NCBI GenBank assembly: GCA_950069165.1
Contig: CATMIT010000010.1
Location: 1-25,895, forward strand
DNA from: an uncultured Flavobacteriales bacterium
Lineage (GTDB): Bacteria; Bacteroidota; Bacteroidia; Flavobacteriales; BACL11
Length of the DNA: 25,895 nucleotides
Direction: 5' to 3'
Every line of letters starts with the position of its first letter. Position 1 is the first letter of the stretch. Position numbers and translations under genes: made by a program. Positions 6,794 to 16,282 of this stretch are shown here, in pieces. The notes beneath the pieces are model-generated. The model was not told the DNA's origin, did not search any database, and worked only from the letters and a program-made list of their open reading frames with translations.

Positions 6794-9334
6794 TTTATCT
6801 TTTTCTGCTTGTTCGGATTTTTTCTTTTTGACTTTCACTACTTTTATAATTAATTCCGTTTCTCCTTTATTCAGATTGATTTTAATCGTATCTCCTTCCT
6901 TCAGATTTGAATTGATTATATCTTCTGCTAATGGGTCCTCAATATATTTTTGTATTGCGCGTTTTAATGGTCTTGCACCAAATTTCTGATCAAATCCTTT
7001 TTCCGCAACAAATCCTTTTGCTTTTTCGCTAATTGTAATATTATAGCCCAAACTTTCGATTCGTTTATATAAGCTATCTAATTCGATATCAATTATTTGC
7101 TTAATATTATCTTTAGTTAAATTATTAAAAATGATAACATCATCAATTCGATTCAAAAATTCAGGAGCAAAGCTTTTTTTCAGTGCACTTTCAATCACAC
7201 TTTTACTATGCTTGTCGGCACCTTGTTTTTTAGCGGAAGTATTAAAGCCAACACCTTGTCCGAAATCTTTTAATTGGCGTGAGCCAATGTTTGAAGTCAT
7301 GATGATAACTGTGTTTTTAAAATCAATTCTCCTTCCCAAACTATCGGTCATTTGTCCATCATCCAACACTTGCAACAAAAGATTGAATACATCTGGATGT
7401 GCCTTTTCAATTTCATCCAATAAAATCACAGAATATGGTTTTCTTCTCACCTTTTCGGTAAGCTGTCCGCCTTCTTCATAACCAACATATCCTGGAGGTG
7501 CTCCAATAAGGCGTGAAACAGAGAATTTTTCCATGTATTCACTCATATCTATTCTGATAAGCGCTTCAGTGCTATCGAATAATTCTCTCGATAGTTCTTT
7601 GGCGAGATGCGTTTTTCCAACTCCTGTTGCTCCCAAAAAGATAAATGAACCTATCGGTTTGTTTGGATCTTTCAGCCCAACTCTGTTTCTTCTTATTGCT
7701 TTTACAATTTTCTTTACAGCATCATCTTGTCCAATTATATGTTTTTTTAACTCATCTTCCATACATACCAATTTATTACTTTCTTGTTCTGCAATTCTCT
7801 GAACAGGGATGCCTGTCATCATAGCAATTACTTCTGCAATATTATCTTCTGAAACAGTTTCCCGATTACTCTTTAGGCTCTTTTCCCAAATATCCTTGGC
7901 ATGGTCTAATTGAGCAATAAGATTTTTTTCTTTATCTCTTAATCGGCCAGCTTCCTCAAAAGCTTGCTTTTTAATTACTTGTCCTTTCTTCTTCTTTATT
8001 AATTCTAGCTTTTCTTCCAAATGTAAAATATTTTCAGGAACAGTTATGTTAATAATATGAACACGAGAACCCGCTTCATCTAATGCATCTATTGCTTTAT
8101 CGGGCAAAAATCTGTCATTCATATACCTATCGGTAAGAAGAACACAAGCTTTTATAGCATCATCAGTGTAAGTAACATTATGATGCTCCTCATATCTCTC
8201 TTTGATGTTTTGCAAAATATCAATGGTTTCTTCAATAGTAGTTGGTTCTATCATTACCTTCTGAAACCTTCTTTCTAATGCCCCATCTTTTTCAATATAC
8301 TGCCTATATTCATCAAGCGTAGTTGCACCAATGCATTGCAGTTCTCCTCTGGCTAAAGCAGGTTTAAACATATTAGATGCATCCAATGAGCCAGAGGCGC
8401 CACCAGCACCAACAAGGGTGTGGATTTCATCAATAAACAAAATAACATCCGGATTCTTTTCGAGCTCATTAATTACAGCTTTCATTCTTTCTTCAAATTG
8501 TCCCCTGTATTTTGTGCCAGCAACAAGTGCAGCTAGGTCAAGCATAATAATTCTTTTGTTAAATAGAACTCTGGAAATTTTTTTGTTTACAATCCTTAAG
8601 GCAAGCCCCTCTGCAATAGCTGATTTACCAACTCCTGGTTCCCCAATTAGTATAGGGTTGTTTTTCTTTCTTCTACTTAAAATTTGAGAAACTCTTTCTA
8701 TTTCTTTTTGTCTGCCAACTATTGGGTCCAATACTCCTTCTATTGCTGATTGTGTTAAATCTCTACCAAAATTATCTAAAACAGGAGTGGATGATTTACT
8801 GCTTCCTGTTGGTTTTTTGACATCTTCTTTTTGCTCAAAAATATCGTCATCATCTTCATCTAATGGGCTATCCAATTCTGCCAATACATCATCATAAAGT
8901 TCTAAATATTCGTCAAGCACTATATCATAGTTTATCTGGAAATGTTTTAATGTGGTGCTTACCATATTGTTTTTATCAAGTAAAATAGAAAGTAGCACAT
9001 GAATTGTTTTTATTTCGTCCGATTTTAGCTTTTTTCTTTCCAAAATAGATTTTTTAAGAGCCCTTTCAGTTTGGCGTTTAAATTGTATTTTTTCCTCATC
9101 TACTATTTTAGATTTCGTTTTGTTTGCAGAAATAATGGTATTTTCAATTACTTTTCTCAAATCATTAATATCCAACCCTAAGCTTTTTAATACGGTTATG
9201 GCCGTGCCATTTCCATCTCTGATGATTCCTAAAAGCAAATGTTCTGTGCCAATTGTATCATGTCCTAGGCGTAAAGCCTCTTCTTTTACATAGGTAAAAA
9301 CCTCCTTCATCCTGCTTGAAAATTCAGTATTCAT
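6782..9334 (-). CDS. clpC: ATP-dependent Clp protease ATP-binding subunit ClpC
   Basis: An 850-residue HSP100 unfoldase that would feed substrates to ClpP. The N-terminal Clp_N double repeat covers about 1-150 (starting FSSRMKEVFTYVKEEALRLG), followed by an acidic linker with a DEDDDD run near 159. The first AAA+ domain has Walker A GEPGVGKS (231-238) and Walker B ILFIDEIHT (298-306). A UVR-like middle region (KQAFEEAGRLRDKEK, about 456-470) distinguishes ClpC from ClpB and ClpA. The second AAA+ domain has Walker A GATGVGKT (568-575) and Walker B VILLDEIEKA (636-645), and the sensor-2 region GARPLKRAIQKYIEDPLAE lies near the C-terminus. The gene is divergent from gyrA across a 200-bp gap in which I see no clear TAnnTTTG element, and it converges with the aminotransferase gene with a 12-nt overlap. 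Confidence 0.97.
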   Translation of the reverse strand: MNTEFSSRMKEVFTYVKEEALRLGHDTIGTEHLLLGIIRDGNGTAITVLKSLGLDINDLRKVIENTIISANKTKSKIVDEEKIQFKRQTERALKKSILERKKLKSDEIKTIHVLLSILLDKNNMVSTTLKHFQINYDIVLDEYLELYDDVLAELDSPLDEDDDDIFEQKEDVKKPTGSSKSSTPVLDNFGRDLTQSAIEGVLDPIVGRQKEIERVSQILSRRKKNNPILIGEPGVGKSAIAEGLALRIVNKKISRVLFNKRIIMLDLAALVAGTKYRGQFEERMKAVINELEKNPDVILFIDEIHTLVGAGGASGSLDASNMFKPALARGELQCIGATTLDEYRQYIEKDGALERRFQKVMIEPTTIEETIDILQNIKERYEEHHNVTYTDDAIKACVLLTDRYMNDRFLPDKAIDALDEAGSRVHIINITVPENILHLEEKLELIKKKKGQVIKKQAFEEAGRLRDKEKNLIAQLDHAKDIWEKSLKSNRETVSEDNIAEVIAMMTGIPVQRIAEQESNKLVCMEDELKKHIIGQDDAVKKIVKAIRRNRVGLKDPNKPIGSFIFLGATGVGKTHLAKELSRELFDSTEALIRIDMSEYMEKFSVSRLIGAPPGYVGYEEGGQLTEKVRRKPYSVILLDEIEKAHPDVFNLLLQVLDDGQMTDSLGRRIDFKNTVIIMTSNIGSRQLKDFGQGVGFNTSAKKQGADKHSKSVIESALKKSFAPEFLNRIDDVIIFNNLTKDNIKQIIDIELDSLYKRIESLGYNITISEKAKGFVAEKGFDQKFGARPLKRAIQKYIEDPLAEDIINSNLKEGDTIKINLNKGETELIIKVVKVKKKKSEQAEKDKLEG

Positions 9335-9534
9335 ATCTCAATTTTTAATTTAATAAATAACGCCTTCTTTCATACTGCAATAATTAGAGAAAATACAAGC
9401 TATTTTTTCCATTGTCAATCTGTTTTTTTCAACAAAAAATGTTCATAACTTACAAACGAAATAAAGTGCCTTTTCTTATCCTAAAATACGCAAATTTGTT
9501 TTCTTTGTTTCCTTAATATAAAACAATCGAAAAT

Positions 9535-12129
9535 ATGCCGCTAGGAGAAAAAATAATTCCGATAAATATAGAGGAAGAAATGAAGTCAAAGTACATTGAT
9601 TATTCAATGTCAGTTATTGTGTCAAGGGCTTTACCAGATGTTCGAGATGGATTAAAACCAGTTCACCGCAGGATTTTGTTTGGAATGCACGAATTGGGGA
9701 TAAGAGCAAACTCATCTTATAAAAAATCAGCAAGAATAGTAGGGGAGGTTTTAGGTAAATTTCATCCTCATGGTGATACTGCTGTGTATGATGCAATGGT
9801 GCGTATGGCACAAGAATGGAGTATGCGATATATGTTGGTTGATGGACAGGGTAACTTTGGCTCTATTGATGGTGATAATCCGGCAGCCATGCGATATACT
9901 GAGGCTCGCCTGAGAAAATTATCGGAAGATATGCTGTTGGATATTGATAAAGATACTATTGATTACAAGCTAAATTTTGATGATTCCTTAAAAGAACCAA
10001 CCGTTTTACCATCTCGTTTGCCAAACCTTCTGCTAAATGGGGCGACAGGAATTGCTGTTGGTATGGCAACCAATATGCCACCTCATAATCTAACAGAAGT
10101 GGTTGATGGGGCAGTTGCTTATATTAAAACAAAAGGAGATCTTTCTATTTCAGAATTAATGGAATATATAAAAGCCCCTGATTTTCCAACTGGCGGAACA
10201 ATATATGGTTATGAAGGAGTAAGGTCCGCTTTTGAAACAGGAAGAGGAAGAATTGTGGTTAGAGGAAAGGTTCGCTTTGAAGAGGTAGGAAATAGAGAAC
10301 GAATAATAGTTGAGGAGATTCCTTTTATGGTTAATAAATCGGATTTGATAAAGAAAACTGCCGATTTAGTAAATAGTAAAAAATTAGATGGAATATCTGA
10401 TATTAGAGATGAATCGGATAGGAACGGGATGCGTATTGTTTATGAGTTAAAGCGTGACGCAATTCCGAATATTGTACTGAATAAATTGTATAAATTCACG
10501 CAACTACAATCCTCATTTAGTGTGAATAATATTGCACTTGTAAAAGGAAGACCTCAGCTTTTAAATTTATTGCAACTTATTCAGCTTTTTGTAGCTCACA
10601 GACATGATGTGCTTTTAAGAAAAACTAAATTTGAGTTAGAGCAAGCAGAGAAAAGAGTACATATCTTGGAAGGTTTATTAATAGCATTAGATAACTTGGA
10701 TGCGATTATCAAACTAATTCGTGCATCAAAAACACCAGAGGAAGCAAAAAATGGTTTGATGAGTAATTTTGCTTTATCTGAGTTGCAGTCAAAAGCTATT
10801 CTGGACTTACGCCTGCAAAAACTTACAGGACTGGAGACAGAAAAAATAAAGCAAGAGCATAAAGAAATCATGGAGAGGATTGATCATTATAAGTTGATTT
10901 TATCAGATGAGGATTTGAGATTAAATATGCTTTCAGACGACCTTTTGGAAGTAAAAGAAAAATATGGGGATGAAAGGAGAACAAACATTGAATACTCTTC
11001 ATCAGAAGTAAGTATTGAGGACATGATTCCCAATGAAGAAGTGCTTATTACCATTTCACATTTAGGTTATATTAAACGAACCTCACTTTCAGAATACAGA
11101 GCACAAGGTAGAGGAGGGGTTGGTTCGAGAGGCGCTACTACCCGTGATGAAGATTTTGTAGAAGAAATGTTTATGGCAAACAACCATGATTATATGCTCT
11201 TTTTTACTAAAAAAGGTAAATGTTTTTGGATGAAAGTTTACGAAATCCCGGAAGGTAGTAAAACTTCAAAAGGGCGTGCTATTCAGAACTTGATTAATAT
11301 TCCAACAGATGATAAGGTGATGGCATTTATCAATACGAAAGATTTGAAAGATGAAGAATATATCAACTCTAATTGTATTGTAATGTGCACCAAAAAAGGA
11401 GTTATTAAAAAGACAACATTAGAAGCTTATTCCCGTCCAAGAACTAATGGCATTAACGCGATTACTATCCGAGAAGGCGATCAGCTTTTAGAAGCAAAAA
11501 TGACCAATGGAAGTTCTCAAATTATGTTGGCCGTAAAATCTGGAAAAGCCATTCGATTTGAAGAAGAAAAGGTGCGCTCAATGGGAAGAACTGCTGCAGG
11601 AGTAAGAGGTATTCGATTGAAAGATGATAAGGATGAAGTAATAGGAATGATTTGTATTAATGATCCAGAATCAAGTGTATTGGTGGTAGCTGAGAATGGT
11701 TATGGAAAACGCTCTGCAGTTGATGCTTACCGAATAACAAATAGAGGAGGTAAAGGGGTGAAAACCATTAATATTACTGAAAAAACAGGAAACCTTATTG
11801 CACTTAAAAATGTTACAGATGAAGAAGATTTGATGGTGATTAACAAATCGGGTGTTACTATCAGAATTAGAGTGGATACTTTAAGAGAGATGGGTAGAGC
11901 GACACAAGGAGTGAAAATCATCAGATTAAAAGAAGACGATTCAATTGCTTCAGTTGCTAAAGTTTCAAGATTTGAAGTGCAAGAAGATGACCTTTTAGAA
12001 GGGGAGGAGGGAGAAGTTAAAAATGAGGATATCTCAGAAGAAAAAAATGAAACTCCCAATGAGGATATTAATGAAACGACAGAGGAAAATAATAACAATC
12101 AAAAAGAAGAAAATGATGAAGAAGACTAA
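9535..12129 (+). CDS. gyrA: DNA gyrase subunit A
   Basis: An 864-residue type IIA topoisomerase subunit that breaks and rejoins DNA. The N-terminus (IDYSMSVIVSRALPDVRDGLK) and breakage domain are complete. The catalytic tyrosine is Tyr121 in AAMRYTEARL. The quinolone region reads HPHGDTAVYDA, with Thr82 and Asp86 at the positions of E. coli Ser83 and Asp87; threonine there is natural in some bacteria and does not by itself indicate resistance. The C-terminal beta-pinwheel starts near 500 and contains a GyrA-box-like AQGRGGVGSRGA. It ends in a long acidic tail rich in Glu, Asn and Asp (about 830-864). The tail overlaps the start of the M16 peptidase gene, so gyrA probably heads a three-gene unit. 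The leader is AT-rich with no Shine-Dalgarno. Confidence 0.98.
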   Translation: MPLGEKIIPINIEEEMKSKYIDYSMSVIVSRALPDVRDGLKPVHRRILFGMHELGIRANSSYKKSARIVGEVLGKFHPHGDTAVYDAMVRMAQEWSMRYMLVDGQGNFGSIDGDNPAAMRYTEARLRKLSEDMLLDIDKDTIDYKLNFDDSLKEPTVLPSRLPNLLLNGATGIAVGMATNMPPHNLTEVVDGAVAYIKTKGDLSISELMEYIKAPDFPTGGTIYGYEGVRSAFETGRGRIVVRGKVRFEEVGNRERIIVEEIPFMVNKSDLIKKTADLVNSKKLDGISDIRDESDRNGMRIVYELKRDAIPNIVLNKLYKFTQLQSSFSVNNIALVKGRPQLLNLLQLIQLFVAHRHDVLLRKTKFELEQAEKRVHILEGLLIALDNLDAIIKLIRASKTPEEAKNGLMSNFALSELQSKAILDLRLQKLTGLETEKIKQEHKEIMERIDHYKLILSDEDLRLNMLSDDLLEVKEKYGDERRTNIEYSSSEVSIEDMIPNEEVLITISHLGYIKRTSLSEYRAQGRGGVGSRGATTRDEDFVEEMFMANNHDYMLFFTKKGKCFWMKVYEIPEGSKTSKGRAIQNLINIPTDDKVMAFINTKDLKDEEYINSNCIVMCTKKGVIKKTTLEAYSRPRTNGINAITIREGDQLLEAKMTNGSSQIMLAVKSGKAIRFEEEKVRSMGRTAAGVRGIRLKDDKDEVIGMICINDPESSVLVVAENGYGKRSAVDAYRITNRGGKGVKTINITEKTGNLIALKNVTDEEDLMVINKSGVTIRIRVDTLREMGRATQGVKIIRLKEDDSIASVAKVSRFEVQEDDLLEGEEGEVKNEDISEEKNETPNEDINETTEENNNNQKEENDEED

Positions 12130-14962
12130 TTTATTTATAGGATTATTCCTATCGTTATCAACTCTTGTTGCTCAAGAAATAACTGAGCCAACTCTGATTA
12201 AATCAGCAAGTACAAATCCTTTGGATATTGCTTATGAGAAATGGGAATTGCCTAATGGCTTAAAAGTTTTGATTCATGAAGATCATTCAGATCCTATAGT
12301 GCACGTTCATGTAACTTATCATGTTGGTTCAAATAGGGAAACTGCTGGTAAATCTGGTTTTGCACACTTCTTTGAGCATATGATGTTTCAAGGTTCAGAA
12401 CATGTTCCAGATGAAGTAGCTCCTAGAATTATAGCTGAAGCAGGTGGGCAGTTGAATGGTAATACTACTTCTGATCGTACAGTTTATTTACAAACCGTAC
12501 CTAGTAATAATCTTGAAAAAATTCTTTGGTTAGAATCTGATAGAATGGGGTTTTTGCTTAATGCGGTGACAGAAAAAAAGTTTGAAAACCAAAGAGATGC
12601 TGTAACAAATGAGAAATATCAAAATCAAATAAATCAGCCATATGGTATGACTGGAGAAATTTTAGGTCAAGCCTTATATCCGCCTTCTCATCCTTATAAT
12701 TGGCCAGTAATTGGTTATGTTGATGATTTAGATAGGGCTACTGTAGATGATCTTAAGAACTTCTTTTTAAGATGGTATGGACCAAATAATGCAATTCTTA
12801 CTCTTTCAGGTGATATTACTCCTGCTCAAGTTATGCCACTTGTAGAAAAATATTTTGGATCAATCAAGCGTGGTCCAGAAGTAAAAAGACAGAAGGCGAA
12901 TGTTCCAAGACTTTCTTCTGATATATATACTGGCTATACTGATAATACGTATTTACCACTAACACTTATGGTATTTCCTACCGTTCCTAATTATCATAAA
13001 GATGAGGCACCACTAGATATGCTTGCTGCATTAATGGGAGAGGGAAAGAAATCTATTTTTTATAGGAATTTTGTTAAATCGGAAAAAGCAATACAGGCTA
13101 ACGTTAATCATCCTTGTAGAGAGATTTCAGGTGAATTTCAATTTCAGGTAGTTTCATTTCCAGACTGGCAAGAAGACATTGGGATATACTTTAATAATAT
13201 TGAAGCAGATATTAGAAATACAATTGCAGAGTGGGAAGAAAAAGGTTTTAGTGATGAAGATTTAGCTATGGTAAAAACAGGAATGGAATCACAAAGCATT
13301 AACATGAAGATGTCTATTGCATCAAAGGCTAGCACTATATCGTCTTGGGAATGGTTAGGTAGAGGTAAATATAATATATCTTCTGAACTAGAAAGATATA
13401 ACAATGTTACTAGAAAAGATGTGATGAGGGTATTTAATAAATATATAAAAAATAGAAAAGCAGTAATTTGTCAGGTTCGTCCAAAGAGTCCATTTGTAGA
13501 AAAACTAGATTCTATGATATCAATGAATCCAAATGCTGATTTAATCTTAAAAGAAGATCCTCAGTATGTAGGATTAACGTATAATAGACCTGAAGATTCT
13601 TTTGATAGAAATATTCAGCCTAAAGCAGCTCCTGCTAAAGCAGCTGTAGTTCCAGATTATTACAAAGAAACTTTTGAAAATGGCCTTAAAATCATAGGAA
13701 CTCAATCATCTGAACTTCCTAAAGTATATATGCGTTTAAAAATTGAGGGAGGAGGATTATTGGTAGATAAAAAGCTTACTGGTTTAGCTGAACTGACTGC
13801 AAACATGATGAGTGAAAGCACAAGTAAATATACATCTGAAGAAATTAGTGTTGAACTGCAAAAATTAGGAAGTTCGGTTTCATTCTCTGCTGATGAAGAT
13901 GGAACTACAATGTATATTAATTCCTTAACTAAGAATATAGATGCTACACTAGCAATAGCTGAAGAAAAACTACTTAGACCCGCATTTAATAATGATGATT
14001 TTAAAAGAGTAAAGAAGCAAACCTTAGAAGGAATGGAGGCAAATAAAAAGAATGCGCAATATTTAGGATTTACTTATTTTAGCAATCAATTGTTTGGAGA
14101 AACTCCATTTGGTAGAGTGACTACAGAAAAATCAATTAAAAAGATTAAATTATCAGATGTTCAAGAATACTATAATAATTACTCTCCTTTTGTTAGCTCA
14201 TTAGTAGTGGTAGGAGATATTGACAGAAATACACTTCTCTCTAAAATAGATTTTCTTAAAAATTGGGAGTCAAAAAAAGTAGAGATTCCTTCCGAATTTC
14301 ATTACCCATCTATTAATGAGACTCAGATTTATTTATTAGATAAAGAAGGGGCTTCACAATCATTTATTGTAATGGGCCATTTATCTGATAAGTATGATGT
14401 AGATGGAGATTATTTTAAATCTCAAATAATGAATTATCCATTAGGAGGAGGTATGAGTGGTAGATTTTTCTTGAATCTTAGAGAAGATAAAGGATGGACT
14501 TATGGGGCGTATTCTTTTTTTAGCGCTTCAGATAAGAATGGATTTTTTGGAATGTTATCTAGCGTCAAGACAGAAGCTACAGATAGTGCTTTAATAGAGA
14601 TATTTAAAGAGTTTAATTCATATACTACTACTGGAATTACAGAAAAAGAGTTGAGATTTACAAAAGATGCATTTATTGGAGGTGAGGCCTTAAAATATGA
14701 GACGGCATATCAAAAATTAGGGTTTTTAAACAAAATCTTAACTTATGATTTAGATAAAAGCTTTCTTGATAAACAGGCAGATATCTTAAATTCAATCACA
14801 AAATCTGATATTGATGCTATAGCAAAAGCTAAAATACATCCTGATAAAATGGCTATTGTGATTGTAGGAAACAAATATCTTATTAAGAAGAAATTAGAAA
14901 ATCTTAAGTCATCAAAAGATGGTTTGAAATATAATTTCAAAATCAATGAAATTAAATACTAA
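12116..14962 (+). CDS. Exported M16 (insulinase/pitrilysin family) zinc peptidase, two-domain
   Basis: About 948 residues from the ATG at 12116 (an ATG at 12113 is equally possible). A longer reading from 12023 only adds a basic shadow of the gyrA tail, while 12116 gives a proper signal peptide (MKKTNLFIGLFLSLSTLVAQ). The first M16 domain carries the inverted zinc motif HFFEH (His84, Glu87, His88) and a downstream glutamate near Glu166 in AVTNEKYQNQ, so it should be catalytic. It opens with ELPNGLKVLIHEDH. A second M16-like half begins around ETFENGLKIIGTQ, lacks an HxxEH motif and ends with the GGMSGRFFLNLREDKGWTYGAYS block; by family precedent this half is structural. It probably degrades peptides in the periplasm or at the cell surface. 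It overlaps gyrA by 14 nt and the TPR gene by 17 nt, so translation of the three is likely coupled. Confidence 0.93.
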   Translation: MKKTNLFIGLFLSLSTLVAQEITEPTLIKSASTNPLDIAYEKWELPNGLKVLIHEDHSDPIVHVHVTYHVGSNRETAGKSGFAHFFEHMMFQGSEHVPDEVAPRIIAEAGGQLNGNTTSDRTVYLQTVPSNNLEKILWLESDRMGFLLNAVTEKKFENQRDAVTNEKYQNQINQPYGMTGEILGQALYPPSHPYNWPVIGYVDDLDRATVDDLKNFFLRWYGPNNAILTLSGDITPAQVMPLVEKYFGSIKRGPEVKRQKANVPRLSSDIYTGYTDNTYLPLTLMVFPTVPNYHKDEAPLDMLAALMGEGKKSIFYRNFVKSEKAIQANVNHPCREISGEFQFQVVSFPDWQEDIGIYFNNIEADIRNTIAEWEEKGFSDEDLAMVKTGMESQSINMKMSIASKASTISSWEWLGRGKYNISSELERYNNVTRKDVMRVFNKYIKNRKAVICQVRPKSPFVEKLDSMISMNPNADLILKEDPQYVGLTYNRPEDSFDRNIQPKAAPAKAAVVPDYYKETFENGLKIIGTQSSELPKVYMRLKIEGGGLLVDKKLTGLAELTANMMSESTSKYTSEEISVELQKLGSSVSFSADEDGTTMYINSLTKNIDATLAIAEEKLLRPAFNNDDFKRVKKQTLEGMEANKKNAQYLGFTYFSNQLFGETPFGRVTTEKSIKKIKLSDVQEYYNNYSPFVSSLVVVGDIDRNTLLSKIDFLKNWESKKVEIPSEFHYPSINETQIYLLDKEGASQSFIVMGHLSDKYDVDGDYFKSQIMNYPLGGGMSGRFFLNLREDKGWTYGAYSFFSASDKNGFFGMLSSVKTEATDSALIEIFKEFNSYTTTGITEKELRFTKDAFIGGEALKYETAYQKLGFLNKILTYDLDKSFLDKQADILNSITKSDIDAIAKAKIHPDKMAIVIVGNKYLIKKKLENLKSSKDGLKYNFKINEIKY

Positions 14963-16156
14963 AAAAACGAATAAAATTACACTTCTTTTGTTTTGTACTT
15001 TTATTACAATTTGCAGTGTTGCCCAAAAACATAATGTTACTTCTGCTGCAATTACATTTAAACAGTATAAGGGTGATAATACGGAAAAGTTAGAGGAAGC
15101 TAAGAAGTTTATTGATCTGGCTTACAATACAGAAAGCACATCTAACGACCCAAAGATGTGGAATTATAGAGCGCCTATTTATTTAAAGATTGCACAAAAA
15201 CAAACTGAGTTAGATAAGGATGCTGTGCTAAAAGCTACAGAGGCTTATCTGAAATGTTTGCAAACCGACCATAAGGGCAGGGTAGTTGTAAGAAAATGGA
15301 CTGCAAAAGAGGACCTACTTTCTAGTTTAGTTCAATGTGCCTACAAGCTTTTTAATCAAGCCATTGAGGAATATAATATTGGGCAATACAAAAGGGCAAT
15401 CAAATTATATGTTGCAATATTTGATATTATTCCACATGATGAGCAAGATCAACTAAAAAGAGGAAATATAACCAAAGAAACTATTTTGTATAATTCCTTT
15501 TTTGCTTCTAATAAGATGAAGGACAACAAAAAATCAAAGGAGTTATTGCAGCAACTAATTGATATTAACTTTAACGAACCAGCAATATATCTTCATATGA
15601 GTAATATTTATGTTGCAGAAGATAACATGGATAAAGCATTGGAATATTTATCCCTTGGCAGAGATATGTTTGAGGAGGATCAGAGTTTAATAAATTCGGA
15701 AATAAACCTATACATTCAATTAAACAGAACTGCAGAACTTATTGGGAAGTTAGGAGAAGCGATAGAGTTAGATCCGGAAAACGATTTGTTGTATTTTAAC
15801 AGAGGAACAATATACGACCAGGAAGGAAATATTTCAATGGCTGAGAAAGATTACTTGTTGGCAATTGAATTAAATCCTAGTTCATTTGGAGCTAATTATA
15901 ACTTGGGGGCACTTTATTTTAACTATGGAGTGAAATTAAAGGATGAAGCAGGTAATACTTCCAATAATACAAAATACACTGCACTAAAAAACAAGCGGAT
16001 AATAATTTTGCAAAAGCTTTACCGTATATGGAAGAAGCTTTTAATTTTAATAAGGAAGACAAGAATACAATCATTTCCTTAAAGCAATTGTATGCTTTAA
16101 AAGGCGACTATGATAAATCCAATGAAATGAAGAAGCTTTTAGCAGAATTAAAATAA
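14946..16156 (+). CDS. Exported tetratricopeptide-repeat protein, with apparent frameshift near 3' end
   Basis: The signal peptide is about residues 1-27 (ending ITICSVAQ). Mature sequence contains TPR-like helical pairs, clearest at YKRAIKLYVAIFDIIP, KALEYLSLGRDMF, LYFNRGTIYDQEGNISMAEK and FGANYNLGALYFNYG. The uninterrupted frame ends at 16080-16082 with an unnatural basic tail (KNKRIIILQKLYRIWKK). The next frame from 15992 instead reads QADNNFAKALPYMEEAF, then KQLYALKGDYDKSNEMKK, ending at the TAA 16154-16156, a typical final TPR. One missing A in the run 15986-15991 explains the switch; the restored protein is about 403 residues. A TPR gene downstream of gyrA is a recurring Bacteroidota arrangement, by recall. 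Its specific role is unknown; TPRs usually mediate protein contacts. A strong hairpin follows at once. Confidence 0.82.
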
Positions 16157-16163
16157 AACAATG

Positions 16164-16190
16164 AAAAGGGGAGAAATGCTCCCTTTTATT
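16164..16190 (+). terminator. Rho-independent-type terminator after the TPR gene
   Basis: The stem AAAGGGGAG / CTCCCTTTT (16165-16173 with 16179-16187, one G-U pair) encloses a 5-nt loop and is followed by a short T-rich stretch. It lies 8 nt past the restored TPR stop codon, which supports 16156 as the natural gene end. Confidence 0.65.
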
Positions 16191-16282
16191 TGATATTTTC
16201 TATTTAACATAATATTAATTATAGGACAAAAGTGGTTGTTTGTTATATCTAGTATTTTGTAAAATGCTTAGGTTTAGGTGCC

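Noticed and set aside
7131..8687. Plus-strand reading frames of 89-118 codons inside clpC
   Set aside because: Ser/Pro/Leu-rich antisense shadows of a highly conserved gene.
9772..9795. Thr at the GyrA Ser83 position as a quinolone-resistance mutation
   Set aside because: Threonine is the natural residue here in some bacteria, and Asp is kept at the position of E. coli Asp87; no evidence for an acquired change.
12023..12115. Earlier start for the M16 peptidase
   Set aside because: The extension is a lysine/arginine-rich shadow of the acidic gyrA tail and would bury the clear signal peptide starting at 12116.
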